64,000 nt of DNA from Poronia punctata (Eukaryota > Ascomycota > Sordariomycetes > Xylariales > Xylariaceae), in the NCBI GenBank assembly GCA_022579005.1, contig MU401630.1, positions 1 through 64,000 of the forward strand. Direction: 5' to 3'. A program made the position numbers and the translations under genes. The number at the start of each line of letters is the position of its first letter. Position 1 is the stretch's first letter. Of the stretch, positions 47,095 to 60,562 are shown piece after piece. The notes below the pieces were generated by a model that saw only the letters and a program-made list of their open reading frames with translations, had not been told where the DNA came from and made no database searches.

Positions 47095-48220
47095 TGTGAT
47101 TGAAAATTTTCAACCATAAAAGATTATAACACCGGGTTACTAAAAACATTGCCTGACCTTGCTATCTGTTGCCTGTCTCCTTATAAATTTGTACTACCTC
47201 CCTACTTAAAAGCATTACTGTCCTATTTTAATACTAATGTTTTTATTAAATATTATATTATAAACCTTGGACTTAAAGCCTAATATAGGAATTGGAAAAG
47301 CCATGTTTAATGTACCTGTGTTAGGTAGGTATACACCAGAGTAAAGTATGCAAGATACCGTGAGATAGAGGGTCTTTTACAGTCGGATACTGCAAGGATT
47401 ACGCCTATTGTTAGTAGGGGTCGCACCTTCTATCTCTACAAGTAAGTACAAGTAGGATCATTGATACCTGCCAGCCCTGTTACTACTTGTATATTTAATT
47501 GTATTGCACGCGCGTACTTTCAAGCCAGGTGATTAATTGATGACTTATTTATATATTTGTACGGTTATAGCAAAGTTGTATCTTTTGTTCCTGTTGATGT
47601 TTTGCTAACATATCCTAGTTGTACGTGTATAAATCTATTTAGTCCATCCTGTACAAGGGGGGGGGGGTTAGACTTCTCCCTCTTGTATCAATCCAACCCA
47701 CTACAGATATTGTCACTGGCGCCATAGGTTACACGAGTACATGTACCCATACATCTAACCTAACACCTTGTTTTTTGGTCCCTGGCGAGATCGAGAAATA
47801 GAGCATTACCTCTTTCCCCATCGACGTTTCTTGCTCCTTGGCGAGATAGACAAACAGAGTATCGCACCCACTGTTGGTCCTGATATTTAACGATCCTCAC
47901 CTGGGCCTCTGATCAAACTCCGGGCCTTTGCAAGCAAACAGTTAAGCTCAGCTAGCCTTGCACCGCAACAAAACAAAGAACGAACTACCGGCACTGTTAG
48001 AGACAACAAGCCGAGCATCCTACATATGTGTCGTCCTCCCTGCCTTTACCGATTCCCTACGAATGGATATGTAACTGTGCCAACTACCCACACGAGTTAC
48101 GCGACAAAACGAAACCGACCGACCAAAAACACACGCCGCTTGTTTCATGGGTTCTAGCCCAATCCTGTAGACTAAGTTAGGTACATCACGCGAAGAAAAA
48201 GAAAAAAAAAACCCCCAGCG
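47095..48220. other. Spacer between the initiator tRNA and CEG1
   Basis: 1.1 kb. AT-rich at 47200-47290, with a G10 run near 47657-47666 and a short repeated phrase (GGCGAGAT) at about 47783-47845. No coding region recognised. Its last 200 bases should hold the CEG1 promoter and leader. Confidence 0.4.
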
Positions 48221-49509
48221 ATGGATCATAACGGACCACCGGGGCGCGAAGGGGGGTCGGCCCTGCTCCAATCTCTCGATCAGCCAGGCGTAAAAGCGAC
48301 GGGCGAACTTCTCATGATCATGCGCAAGGAAGTCGCGTCCCTTCTTGGAAGATCGTCTACCGGGTTTCCTGGCGCCCAACCCGTGAGCTTTACGCGGAAA
48401 CATCTGGATGAACTACGACGCGAGGAGTGAGCATTCCCTGAATACCCAGATATGATCGGACACGCGTAAAAAAAAACAAGGGGAGTTAACAAAGACGTGA
48501 TTTTTTTTGTAGTTACTATGTGTGCGAGAAATCCGATGGACTACGATACCTCCTATACATGACTGCGGACGAAAACGGCGACGAGGTGCACTACCTGATC
48601 GATCGCAAGAACGACTTCTGGTTCGTCAATATGAACAATAGCCTGCACTTCCCTCTGCCCGGGGACGAGAAGGCTTTTCACACGGGCACGATCCTAGACG
48701 GGGAGCTCGTCATGGACGTGCACAGCGACGGACGGCGCGAGCCGCGATACGTCGTCTTCGACTGCCTGGTGCTGGACTCGCAGGTGCTGATGAGTCGCGA
48801 GCTGGGCAAGCGGCTGGGGTATTTTCAGGAACAGGTGTTCAAGCCGTACAGGCATCTGTTGGAGACCTATCCGGACGAGCGATTCCACCAGCCCTTCTTC
48901 GTCGACCAGAAGGCCATGCAGCTGGCCTACGGCATCGAGATGATGTTCAAGGAGGTCATCCCCAGCCTGCGACACGGCAATGACGGGCTCATCTTCACCT
49001 GTCTACGCAGCGAATATAAGCCCGGCACGGACCCCCATATCTTGAAGTGGAAAGATGCGGACGAGAACACGGTCGATTTCGTCTGGAAGCTGTCCTTTCC
49101 TACCGTCCATCCTAACGAGCTCGACGGGATACCGGCAACGGCCGAGGGGCCTTTTATCGATTACGACGCCACGCCATCCGTCCAACTTCTCGCCCATCAC
49201 GGCGGCGGCTGGCCGGACGGATACCGTTATTACGCAGACTTGCATCTCGAAGATGGCGAGTGGGAAGAGCTCAAGGCGCTGGGGGACCCGCTCGACGAGC
49301 GAGTCGTGGAGGTGCACATGGATGGGCAGAAGCGGTGGCGGTTCTACCGCTTCCGCGACGACAAGTCCGAGGGTAACCATATCAGTGTCGTTAATAGCGT
49401 CATCGAGAGTATCCGCGACGGCGTCACCAAGGATGACCTCATCCTCGCCGCCAAGACTATCCGCGATAACTGGAAGGCCAGAGAGCAGCAGCGGCGGACA
49501 CAGCGTTAA
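48221..49509 (+). CDS. CEG1: mRNA capping enzyme guanylyltransferase subunit
   Basis: Two exons, 48221-48426 and 48513-49509; 400 residues, the usual length for fungal Ceg1. It transfers GMP from GTP, through a lysyl-GMP intermediate, to the diphosphate end of nascent RNA polymerase II transcripts, working with a separate RNA triphosphatase. All nucleotidyltransferase motifs are visible: motif I EKSDG with catalytic Lys75, motif III DGELVMD (131-137), motif IIIa YVVFDCLVLD, motif IV HGNDGLIFT (223-231), motif V LKWKD (246-250) and the OB-fold motif VI RFRDDKSEGN (from 348). The 86-nt intron lies just before motif I. No triphosphatase domain is fused, as expected for fungi. Confidence 0.96.
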
Positions 49510-50621
49510 ATAATGGGCGGTTTCTTACCTTGTTGTTCTCATTCATGATTTTGTTATCTGTGATTGTTTTCTCACCAAGCTCTTATCTATAAACGATGGG
49601 TGTGTATCTTTATTTTTCTCTGCTTCTCTGTTGTAAGCATATCATCATCGCGTTGCCGGACTATCAAAGACATTAGAGAGGCAAAAAGCACAGACAGAGA
49701 GAGTTCAGCAGCGCAGTTGTTTCGACAAGACCTGGCTGACATTTTCCAGTTTTTTTATATATAGCGGATGGATGGAAGGATGGACAAGGCGTTTTGGCGT
49801 TTTGGCGTTTCTCCCGGAAAGGGGACACTGAAGGGTTTGTGGCTCACGGCGTCATGAAGATTTAGAAAAAAAAGCAAAAGGCAAAGGATACGAAGGTTGG
49901 CACTTGTATAAACAAACATGTCGCGTAGTCGCCAGTGGCGTATATACGTTCTTCTTGCTTGCCACTCAGGTTGGAGGCTGACTTAGCCAAGCCCCTTGGG
50001 TAACGGTTTTTCCCACCCATAATTAAGCCCTATTCTTCGATTGAAGAAATACAGCTTTCGAAATAAAACATTCTGCAACATCATTATGGTCACATTTGTT
50101 GTTACGAGAAGCGAAGGCCGTGGTGACAAAATAGGAAGAATCATCGATATTGGCCTAGTTATTTTCGATCGATAACTCCATAACCGGCCGGGTATAATAG
50201 GATAATGGCTTCATGGAAAGGTAGTTAGGTAGATAGAATATACATATATCGGCTGAGACGCAGACAAGGGGGTTGTACCGAACGCGAGGTAAAGAGAGAA
50301 GTACAAAAAAAGAACCAAAGAACCAAAAAAACGCAAAGCCTCAAAAAATAAAACGATAAAAAAAATAAGAAGAATTATCCGTCCTCATACTCAATTGTCT
50401 CATCTCATCAAGTGACACAACCTATCATCCTTGGCTTCCCGGGTTAGAGCTCTCCCACTCTTTTAATAAAATTCTCAAGGTAAAACTGGTAGTTTTTAGA
50501 ACGCATCCTATTACGGCGGCTTGTGAATTAAATCCATAAGACTGCACCGTTTTCGCCATTCCTATAAATATCCTTTAGGTGGAGGCTATGGTATTGAAAC
50601 CCCTAATAGAGGCCAACCTTC
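49510..50621. other. Convergent 3' region of CEG1 and PDS5
   Basis: 1.1 kb carrying both 3' ends. Contains A-rich runs at 50300-50370. No further gene, repeat or RNA recognised. Confidence 0.45.
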
Positions 50622-53600
50622 TTATTCCGAAGAGCCATTCGTTTCTTCTTCCTCAACAACAGCCCTCTTTGACCTCGTCGCACGTGTGCTGGCTGTCCTG
50701 GTTTTAGGTGCAGGTTTTGATTTTGGGGCACTAGCCGGCGTTGGTTTGCTTTTTGATGCCCGCTCTTTCGCAGCTGGCCTACTAGGTAGCTCCTTGGGTT
50801 GAGCGGCGGTTGTAGCAGCAGCGGTAGAGCGGCCTTTACGACCTGATGACCTCGCCGGTGGTGGAGACGGAATATCCTCGTCGGCCTCGTCTTCCTCTTC
50901 CTCTTCATCATCCACTTCCACGTCACTGAGGTCGGAGTCTTCGTCGTCTTCGTTACGCTTCGGTTGCTCTTTGGCTCCGTCTTTCTTGCCCGCCTCTTCA
51001 TCATCATCATCATCATCATCCCCATCCATCGCTTCAAGTTCCTCTTCGTCGACGTCGGTTAGTTCAGAACTATCTCCATCTTCCTGATCTTGGTCATCCT
51101 GATCTTCAGCAGCGATGGGATTTCCTTCATCGTCATAATATTGCCATTTGGCTACTCCCTCGAACATTTCGTCGTCATCGTCGGAATCTTCCCGCTCTAT
51201 GTAAGAAGAATTCTTTCGACTGCGTCCGCTACGCCGTCGATCGGCCGACTCCTGACCGGGAGAAGAGGATGGCATGGATTTCTTGGCCCGTGCGGAAGCT
51301 TTTGCCTTGCTAGAAGCTCGATTTGAAGAAGTCTTGGCAGACTTTACCGTCCTAGACTTGGATCCCGTCTTCTGGGCAGGTGCCTTGGCCCTTTTCTGAG
51401 CTGGTTGACCCTCTGGTCGTTCATCCATACTCTTTCGTTTCTAAAGAGAAAATTAATCGCTATGCTCAGATACCAGACAATATTGTCAAATATCATGGGT
51501 TATTTTTGCTTACCTTTTTCTTATCCAGCGATCGCAATAACTCGTCCAGCCGTTCGTCTATCGTATCGGGGAGATATGATTTCTCCGCAATCTCTTGCGC
51601 TGCTTGGTGGCTTGGGAGGGCCGTGTACAAGCCCAGCGGCAAGCCGACCTTTCCAGAGAAGGCCTGAAAACTCCAATTCTTCCGTTCTTGCCACTTCCGC
51701 AGCAGATTCTGGGCCAGGTCGCTGAGGATATACAGTCGTTCACTCTGCGCAGGATTGATGCCGTCGACCGTTTGCTTGACACGTTCGGCATACTTGAAAA
51801 TCATTCCAAAATTGGCCTCAGTTGCAACGTTGCTGATGTAATAAAGAAAATAGCGTGCATGGTCCATAAGTTCGTCTGGTTCTGAGCCGAAGTCGGGATG
51901 ATGTGCTAGGAGTGAGATCAGTCTGCCCATCGTTGATTCCATTACACTTTGCTTTATCTCCCGGAACCATCGAGCGCGTGACCTGATCCAAGTCTCGATT
52001 TGGTTCTTGAATGCCGTGTTGGGCTCGAATGCGGTGAGGAAGATGATTGTGTAGAAGCGCGGCCGAAGCTTGTTCTGGACGAGATACTTTTGAAGCTTCT
52101 CGACAAACAGATGCCGGATCTCAACACAAGCATCCTGGGTGACAAGCGCCAACTGGTTGAAATCTGATGATGAAAGGAGCTCCTCAAAGTGCTTGGATGT
52201 GCACAGCTTCAGGATGAGCCGGCCAGCTGAAAGCCGTAGCCGAGCCTTGTGGTGTCTGGGTGTATCACCTATCTTGGGCAACTGTCCCTGTTCTTTCAGA
52301 AGTGTCCGAAGTAGCTTGAAGACGGCCGGTGCGAGCTCCTTGGCTTTCTCCACATCTTCGACTCCTCGTAGACGGCTAACCATCGTTTTGAGCGCCCATA
52401 GTTTCGCCTGACACTCTTTGTCCAATTCCTCATCAGAGACCCACTCTGGGTCCGAGTCTTTTGCCTCAGTACGAACTTTATAGAGAACCTGCTCCAAGGC
52501 CACCGAGACGATCTCGTCGTCGACTTCATCCGTGATGTTATGTGCCAAAAGCGCCAGCTGACTGACGGCTGCCAGCTTGGTGACAAAATGAGGCGAGTCG
52601 TAACCCCAATCCTTGGTCACCCTTTGCAGCAGATCGGTAGCTGAGACCCTGCTCTTATCATCCTTGCGGGCCATCATAACCGTGACGGCATATTTGGCAG
52701 ATTTCGCCGGCTGCCCAAACAGTGCATAGCTGATCAATGCCTGTATGAACTTCCGATCATTGGGAAGTTCTGTTGGGTACTTCCTAGAGTAGGACGAGCA
52801 AGCCTTGAGGGTTTCGACCATGGCCGCGTCGTTGGTCTTATCAGGACCGGGCGCCCCCTCCAGCAAGTCTTTGCAGAGTTGGCCAACGTGGGTTTTGAAC
52901 AAGTCGGGATTATGTTGAGTGATTTCGCTTGTGATCTCCTGAGCCGCACCCCCTAGGCCCGCCCTGTCGCTCTTCGACCAGTCCATAAAGGTCGAAAGGT
53001 GACTCTTGTTGAACAAGATATAGGAGGACCGGTAGATGAGTGGTAACAATGTATCGAGCATGTGCGGTTTCTGTGACGCCTGTGCTCTCTTCACGAATTC
53101 TTTGATGGCTCTATGCATCGTCTTAAAATCGCTCTCGGGAGACACGGCGAACTTGATGAGCTGGTAGCTTCGACGGTCATGCCAGTTGGCAAAGTTGTGC
53201 AGATCGGCCTCTACTCGGGGCTGGTCGGGGAGGAATTGGCAGATGTATTTCACCGTCTTTCCGAGATTCTGCTTTATTACGTCTGCATTCCCTTCTGGGT
53301 TCCCGCCATTGAAAGCTTCGCACTGTCGAACCAAGTTGTCCAGCACTTTGGAGAACTGTGGTTGTCGGGCTTGTAGGGCATTAAATGCCTTGCGTGCGTT
53401 GGCATCAAGGTGTTTAACCAGCAAGAGGATTCGTTCGGCACGGATCTTATCCTGATCGTAGTTTGACTCGGATGTCGGCTGGGATTGCGACTTGCTGTTG
53501 TTGCTGGTGGATGTCTTAGATCCCTTAGATTTCGGCGCAGGGGGGAAGGACAAGGGCACAAGATACTCGTAAACAACCCGCTCTAAAAGGACGGTGAGCT

Positions 53601-55372
53601 CGAGATCGTTGGTGTAGAATGTGGTATAAATGCGCGTCGGTATGTCCGCCAATGCCGATATTACCGACTCCTGGCCGGCAGCAATCTCGCCGCTGGCGAC
53701 CCCCCAAAGCTTTCCCAATAGCGCCATGGCTTCGACGCGCACAGATGATCTCTTGTCTCGACATCGGTCAGCGAGTGCAAATAGCACCGAGCCTTCCTTT
53801 GAGATTCCTCCATTGGCCGCCAGCTTCAACACAATGTCACGGAAGCTAAATGTCTCAATCGCCTTGACTGCGGCAAGGCGCACTTTTTCATCGTTATCGG
53901 TAAGCTTATCACGCAAACCGTTGATAAAAGTCGACTCGTCCTCTCGACTGAGACCAATGCCGCCCGCTGAAGTAGACAAAATGTACCCCGCAGCCGATGT
54001 CCATGCTGCCCGAATTATGGGGGACTTGTCGTTCTTCCTGCCGACGAAGTTATGAAACTCTTGGGGATGTGTTTGAGCGAAGGAAAGGGGTGAAATAGGG
54101 GTCGTCAGAATACTTGTCGCGGGATGTTCTGGCGCCTCGTCGCTTAGTCTCAGTGGAGGATAGGCAGCCGCATCTAAAACAGGCGGAGGTGGCGGACCAG
54201 CAGCTCCGATTCCAGCGATCATGTCACCGAGAGTCTCCGTGGCCAACAAGCGAAGCGACACATTGTCGGCGGATAATTCAGCGTCAACCTGAGGTATCAC
54301 GTTGAGAAGAACGGATGGCGCTGCTCGCCACAGTTCGCGTAAAAGTTGGTGCGCTTTTTTGAGTTCCTTGAGGTCAGCCTCACCAGGCCCAGAAGGGGCC
54401 CCCTCGTCATCCGACTCGTCGTCGCCCTTGTGCCCGTTGGCACTACCTCCTTTGCCAGACATGTCCATAATCACGTCGTTGAAGTACTGGCCGACGTAGC
54501 GGGCCATCCTGTCTGGGCACGTATTGCATACCGTTTTCGCCATCACGTACGCCTCAGGTTCTTCCTTGGGAAGCAAGGTGGTTTGCGTCCCACTCGAATC
54601 CGCTTTGTCCTTGTGGCTGCCGCGCGGTAGAGCACGTAGGAATTGTGCCATTATGACATCTAACACCACGGGTGGTAATGAGACGCTCTCGTCGATCAAG
54701 GTGACCATGATCTCCGTCATGTGAAACTCGACATCCTTTCCCACCTGCTCGCCCGAGGCCGGCTTGAACGATCCGGAGATACCGTCGAAAAAGGTAGAGA
54801 AAATCTCGAGAAGAAGTTCCTCCGAGTTGCTGACATCGTTTATTAGGAGAATGCTCTTCACATCGGCCAGCGAGGCAAGGACGTATTTGTGTTGAGTGTT
54901 GTATGCATGCGACGGGTCCCAAAGGGCAGGGAGAATGATTTTGGTAAATAGGGTAAAAATTTCCTGTGGCGGTATATCAGCACTACTTTTATTGCTTCAA
55001 ATATGCGGTAGATATAGACAGTGCTGAGGTTACCTTTAGTTGTTTGGCGGTAAATGGCGCCTCGGGCGCGCACAGCTTCAAGATGTCGACCAAGCATGCT
55101 GCAACGTACGCTTTGACTCCAACGTCCTTGTGCGCCAACAGGTTGTGAGACACGAGTTCCTTGGCGACTCCGTGAAGTGACTCCTTGTCGACGGTTTCCT
55201 GGTCCATATCTGCTAGCTCTTGGGAGAGATTCTCTAGGCGACGAAGAAGATCGGCTGTTTTGATGGGTTTCCCAGCGCGCCATGATAGTGGCTCGTCGAA
55301 CTGCAGAGCGACTAGTTCCTCCTCCATCTCCTGGTCCTCCTCCTCCACGGGCTCTTCCCTGTGCCGCGCCAT
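50622..55372 (-). CDS. PDS5: Sister-chromatid cohesion regulator Pds5 (BimD/Spo76)
   Basis: Three exons on the minus strand, 55372-55034, 54963-51514 and 51440-50622, all joined in phase 0; 1535 residues, typical of fungal Pds5. It binds cohesin on chromatin and controls both its maintenance and its release, acting in mitosis, meiosis and DNA repair. The N-terminus has LLRRLENLSQELADMDQE and the HKDVGVKAYVAACLVDILKL HEAT-type helix pair; helical repeats continue to about residue 1250 (for example DNDEKVRLAAVKAIETFSFR and DKRSSVRVEAMALLGKLWG). The third exon encodes only the divergent tail (1264-1535): basic Ser/Lys/Ala-rich stretches, an acidic block with a poly-Asp run from a TCATCA microsatellite, and a basic end. 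A Ser/Gly-rich spacer lies at about 540-560. The ATG is taken at 55372, in MARHREEP. Confidence 0.94.
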
Positions 55373-57684
55373 GGCGAACACGACCGAGTTATAGGCAACG
55401 ACACGAGTTTCGAATATTTATGTCGAGTTTGGAGAGGCGGCAGGGCTGGCGAGGTTTGGAAGACGCGTCAGTCTCCGGGCTGAGGTTCTGCTCGAGGGCG
55501 GGGCTACCGGGCTGCGACAAGTTATTTATCTAAATGTAGGCCAATTGAAATATAATGGCACAATCAATATAATTAGTACGCTTTCTCTAGATCGGCCTCT
55601 TCTTGGGTGTCTAGAAGCATAAGCTGTTGGCACAATATCTGAGAATGTGGATAAGTGTTCATGTGTGAGGAAGTCATCGCCAGCTTGCGATTTCCGACAG
55701 GATAAGAACGATGGGTGGTCAGGGTAACGCGACTACCTAGTAGTCTAGCTCCCGATCCATCAATACGTTGCGCGCTACAGTTTTACCAATGTTTGTATAC
55801 TCGCCTGTACCCAGACAGCCAGATACCTAAACTGGCAAGCGCTATAAGTACCTGCCATCAAATGGACTAGGTACTTGTAGAAACACACACGTAACTTTAG
55901 ATAGAGCCTACCTAACCTGGATGTGATTACATTGTTGCGTATAGAATAATGAATGATGGGCTTATTCAGATTGCACATTATTCTAAAAGTAAAATTAACT
56001 TGTCTCTTCCACTGTTTAGCATACAAAGTGCAAGTGTACAAAGACCAAAGTCATAAGGACATTGATTCAATGTTGATACATACATGTATGTATATATACC
56101 TCTGTAGGTAATTCATCTTGTTGCTTGACGCGCCAGATGATTGGTCAATTTCCTCATGCCGGTCAGGTACCTACTTCCAGGTACATACTTGTACGAGTAA
56201 ACAACTCCAACGTCCTGACAAATCTGTACACACGTACTTCATTTTGACAACCAGACTTGAAATGTTCATTACCTGGTATCTGCCGTCGACATATACATGT
56301 AGATCCTGATTTCCCATTTACAAATTATCCTTCCATTCATGGTCTATTTGAAGAATAAAATAAAAAAGACGACGATTTTGGTGGACAATCTTACCTCCAT
56401 GCTGAGACAAATCAACAGTAACCTGGTAGCACGTGTTTACAAGATTAAATTTAGCTAATATGGCTCCTTAAACAAGTCCTAGGAAACAGGAAGCCATTTG
56501 CAAGTGGCACTCTGTCCCTGCCTTGAAAGAAGTTCTAGCAGAATAATCGGAATGGTCTTCGAAACGACGGAGGGCTGGCATGTGCTATAACAAGCAGGCA
56601 AAGCTTATACTGATCGCGGCATTCTCAAATACCTAGCCTAGGTTGGTCTACAATGGCAACAGGGCAGTTATAACATACATGACAGTAAAAATATATGGCT
56701 TCAAGGTGGCGTACCTTGCTTCGTGTTAGCCACTTCTACTCAATAGTATGGTTGGTTGGTAAAGTTTAGTAGGCGACACGAACATCCATCCCCACGTGAA
56801 AACAAGCAACGACCCCAACCAGTTAGAGCTCATATAGACGGCCGTAACCTTTGTATTCCAGCTTCAGTTGCCAATATAAGGGTGTGTGGCATGTATCTAC
56901 ATGTCATACATGTACCTGGCATCTTGTCGTGGGTAGGGAAAAGGGGGACTGGTGTTGAGGCTCATTGGGAGACTTTTGTCCATAGGCACTCGAGCTGGAT
57001 ACTTAGTTTATCTACTTAGATACCTACTAAATGTATGTAGGTATTATTGTCCGTGTGTCTACTGCTAGTACCTAGTCTATGTACCTGTGTGGTGTGTTTG
57101 ATAGGTATCTGTAGTTGTAAGTGAGCAGTTGTTGCTCCTTAATAGAATACATACATACATACATACGGCCAACATCAATGGCAACATAGTCTATCCTATC
57201 ACACTGCACTGATACCCATCAATGTACAATCATTCATATTCAAACACTTTTCTCTCAGTTATTAAAGCTCTTCCACCCCTCCGCTTACCTACTTCCTTCA
57301 TCCCCAAACTCATTTCGACTTCCGTTCGTCTCGTTCAACCGTCAACATCGTGAACATAGTATCTTCGTTACCTACGATATATCGTTTTCCGGTATATTCC
57401 AACGCTGAATAGTAAGTGCACGTATTCCCTACTATCCTCTCCTTCGAACCTGTAGGACAGTATCCCTTCGCCTCGCACAGATTCTCTCTCAAGTCCATCA
57501 TTCGATCTAGCCACAAAGTTTGATACCTCTACAATGCCACAAAAACAACACCACGTCACAGATGCACTAAACATCCGCAGTTAATCACTGCTTTGATTCC
57601 CGGCTTGAAAGTCATAAGCTAACATAATCAATCCCCTTACGCAGCTAGTCAAGTCTCAACAATCCATCACCATTTCCGCCAACC
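55373..57684. other. Divergent intergenic region between PDS5 and the GPI-protein gene
   Basis: 2.3 kb with both promoters. Contains a CATA microsatellite at 57147-57166 and scattered TACCTA/TACATGTA words. The last 400 bases are CT- and C-rich, like a fungal leader. No coding region or RNA recognised. Confidence 0.45.
57147..57166. repeat. (ATAC)5 microsatellite
   Basis: Five perfect ATAC units upstream of the GPI-protein gene. A similar, shorter run occurs at about 63170-63184. Confidence 0.8.
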
Positions 57685-59404
57685 ATGTTCGGACTCGGCA
57701 AGATGAGCCACGCCCGCCGTACGTACAAACATGCAATCCATCCCATCCCATCTCAACTTCCGAACCGATATTAACTTTTTCTTTCTCCCAGGCTTGACGG
57801 CTTTGGCCATAAGCGGACTAATGCTCCTATCATCTGCAGAGACAAGTAAGTGGACATGAATCAATCGAAATTGTCGAAAAAAAGTAACTAACTGACTTAT
57901 TTTTACTACCTATTTAGCTCCCAAGCACGAACTCAAGTATAGAGATGGTGGTGGACCTTACAGCTACACCATTGCCAAGGAGATCCCGTTTCCAAACATC
58001 ACTACTACTGTTGATGGCATTCTCACAATCACCTTGACAGCCACTGATGTGACTACCGAAATCGTCAATGCCACGGCAGTTGTTGTTAATGCGACTATGA
58101 TGACTAGCTCTGTGCCTTTGACGACTTCTAGCTCTCCCGCTGCGTATGGTGGTGGTGTTCCGTATGGAGCGTATGGGACGCCGTATGCGGGAAGTCCTGG
58201 TAATGGTACCTCGACTGCGGCTACGGCCGCTATGGGATACTCGGTGGCGAGGTAAGTGATTAACTGTTTTATCCCTTGTTACGTTTCTATCTTGTTTTCT
58301 TGTTATTGTGAATCACACTGACTAGAATGTTACAGTATGTCTGGAGTAAACACCTCGATGGTATCATCCGCGTCCGGTTACAACGGAACCACGACAATCG
58401 CGCAGATTACCGGCTTGCCCACAATCACAGAAACAGAGACAGAGACCGTTACCATGGTTGTCTACTCTGCCTGTGATACCGGTTATACGGGTACTCACAC
58501 GGTGACCATTACTCCCCGCGTCACTGCCCTCGTTGCCACTACAGTGACATATCAGTCTCCCTCGGCCAGTTATCTGGGTTATAATGACACGGTCACAACG
58601 ACAGATCTATTGACCGGTACCTTGACTGTGACTGTCTCCCCGGAAGAGCAATCGACCCGGGGCGAAACAGGCGCAATTGGCGGTACTGCCTCCAGCGATA
58701 TGACAACTACATCGGATTCTGGACATTTCCTTACCACAATTACGCGAACTGTCGTCCCCGTCCCCCAGACCAGCCCTGTCGCAACGTCAACGGTGTCGAT
58801 CGAGGCCAATTCCACTTCTCCGTTCACATTCCCACGCCCACCATTGACCATCACCGTTACGCTACCGACTACTTCAGATATGGTCACCAGTGGAAACGTC
58901 AGTTATTCCGTCGCAGGTTTGCCCTCAAGTACTACCGAAGGAACAACCACAACAACTACAGCAGTTGCCGGAGCCACGACCCCTAGCAGCGTCTCTGTGG
59001 ATACCACGTGCACGGAACACTACCCTAGCGAGACGGAGGTTTCAACTTCAACTTCAGCTTCGGCATCGGTAACGGCCACGATGACAATGACGATTCTCAA
59101 CACTACCCAGCACACGCCGTACCCGGTGAGCACAAGCCAATACTACTGGAGCGTAGTGTCTTCCAACGGCACCTTTGCCAATATGACAGGAACTGCCACC
59201 CCGGCCGCTGTGTCCGTTGTGTACGAAACGGTTAGCAGTAATATCATCGTCCATCCGACGACACCCGGCAATGGCACCTTTACTTCCAACGCTAGCTCAG
59301 ACAAGAAGAAGCGTTTGTGGGGTGAAAATAACGGCAACAATTCCAACTTCTGCCTCGTCATGTTGGCGGCCATTTCTTTTCTGGTGCAGGTCCTGATGGT
59401 ATAA
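57685..59404 (+). CDS. Ser/Thr-rich GPI-anchored cell-wall protein
   Basis: Four exons: 57685-57718, 57792-57845, 57918-58251, 58336-59404; 496 residues. The first two exons are tiny (34 and 54 nt) and together encode the signal peptide (RRLTALAISGLMLLSSA). The mature chain is dominated by Thr, Ser and Val, with many N-glycosylation sequons (NAT, NGT, NTS) and a T-E-T-E-T-E-T-V-T stretch. It ends with a small-residue region, a basic KKKR, and a hydrophobic tail (FCLVMLAAISFLVQVLMV), the layout of a GPI attachment signal. Such proteins coat the fungal wall and may act in adhesion or wall structure; no enzymatic domain is visible. Two Cys pairs occur (YSACDTG, DTTCTEHY). The family is not recognised beyond this class. 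All splice junctions keep phase. Confidence 0.83.
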
Positions 59405-60562
59405 AAGTAAAACTGGTCGGACATGTTTCGCCCATGACTTCTACATTGGAGAGGACCCCTCGGTAGGGTATTCAGACACCTAGGCATAGGTTAGTCATCT
59501 GGGTATGTCTGGCTTGATACTGGGTACATAGTCGTCCGTCCTCAACCTACCCATTTCTGTCACGGTTCCCGATTTGCAAGGGGGGCCATCAAGGGTGCTG
59601 ATATCCATCATCACGATGCTATTAGGTGGAGGTCATTCAATGCCTATACCGACTATATATCGGTAATCAACTAAGCATTGACTTTTTAAGAGAATGTTTG
59701 TTTCCGTGGGTGAAGGCTGTATCCTCTGTATTTCTTGTCAAGGCACAGAAAGTACCTTGAGTGGCGTTCTGACCGACTAACATTTTCATCGGCGTTTCTG
59801 GGGAGTAGTGAGGGTTGCGGTATCCTGTTTACGAGCATTGCATGTCTGTAAGCATAGCTACACTAGATGTGTTGATGCAGAAATACCTTTGATTTGCAAG
59901 ATGTTCGTTCCCCTGATACGTGTACACGTAGATCTCAGATGTAGTGAAAGCGCAATGAAGAAGAGAAGGCGGTAGTCTTGTGATCGAATCATGCAGGGCA
60001 GATGACCCGCCGTAGTCCGGTCATCCTAACCCATTTCCCATTGGCCCTTCACATGTGTGTTGAACCCGGCAAAGTGCATAAGTGGGTACTTCAGAAGCCG
60101 GTTGGGGCCCATCTCTTCCATCACTGATAGAACGAACCTGACCGAGGCTTGGCTGGCTTTTTGGCCCTCCCCCCACCAATTATGCATCATGCGGACTTGA
60201 TTTTTGTTGGCCATTTTGGATGCCTCAACATCGTGCAAATCTTGACAGTCTCCGGTGATTAACCATTGGCTTGTACCTTTATTTTTTCCCTGTATCTCTT
60301 CTTAAAATAATTCTTTACTATTCTAGGCGTTACGCGCTGCTCCTTCTGGCTTTTATTAGAACCTTGCTAGGCGTGTAGTCGTCTGCTCTTGGAAGCCGAG
60401 GCGTCTCTTGTCTTCGGCCAGTCGATCAAAGCTACTCGTACAGAACGACGGCATCATATGATATCCGGCACGAAGATCCAGCGGCCGGCGCAACTTCCGT
60501 AACCGACAGAGTTGAACAAAAAGCTCCCACTCGAGTCCTCCGATCGTCCCCGAACCGAGAAC
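59405..60562. other. Intergenic upstream of the acyltransferase gene
   Basis: 1.2 kb. The last 250 bases have TTCT-rich tracts consistent with a promoter/leader. A minus-strand frame at 60026-60238 has no recognised features. Confidence 0.45.
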
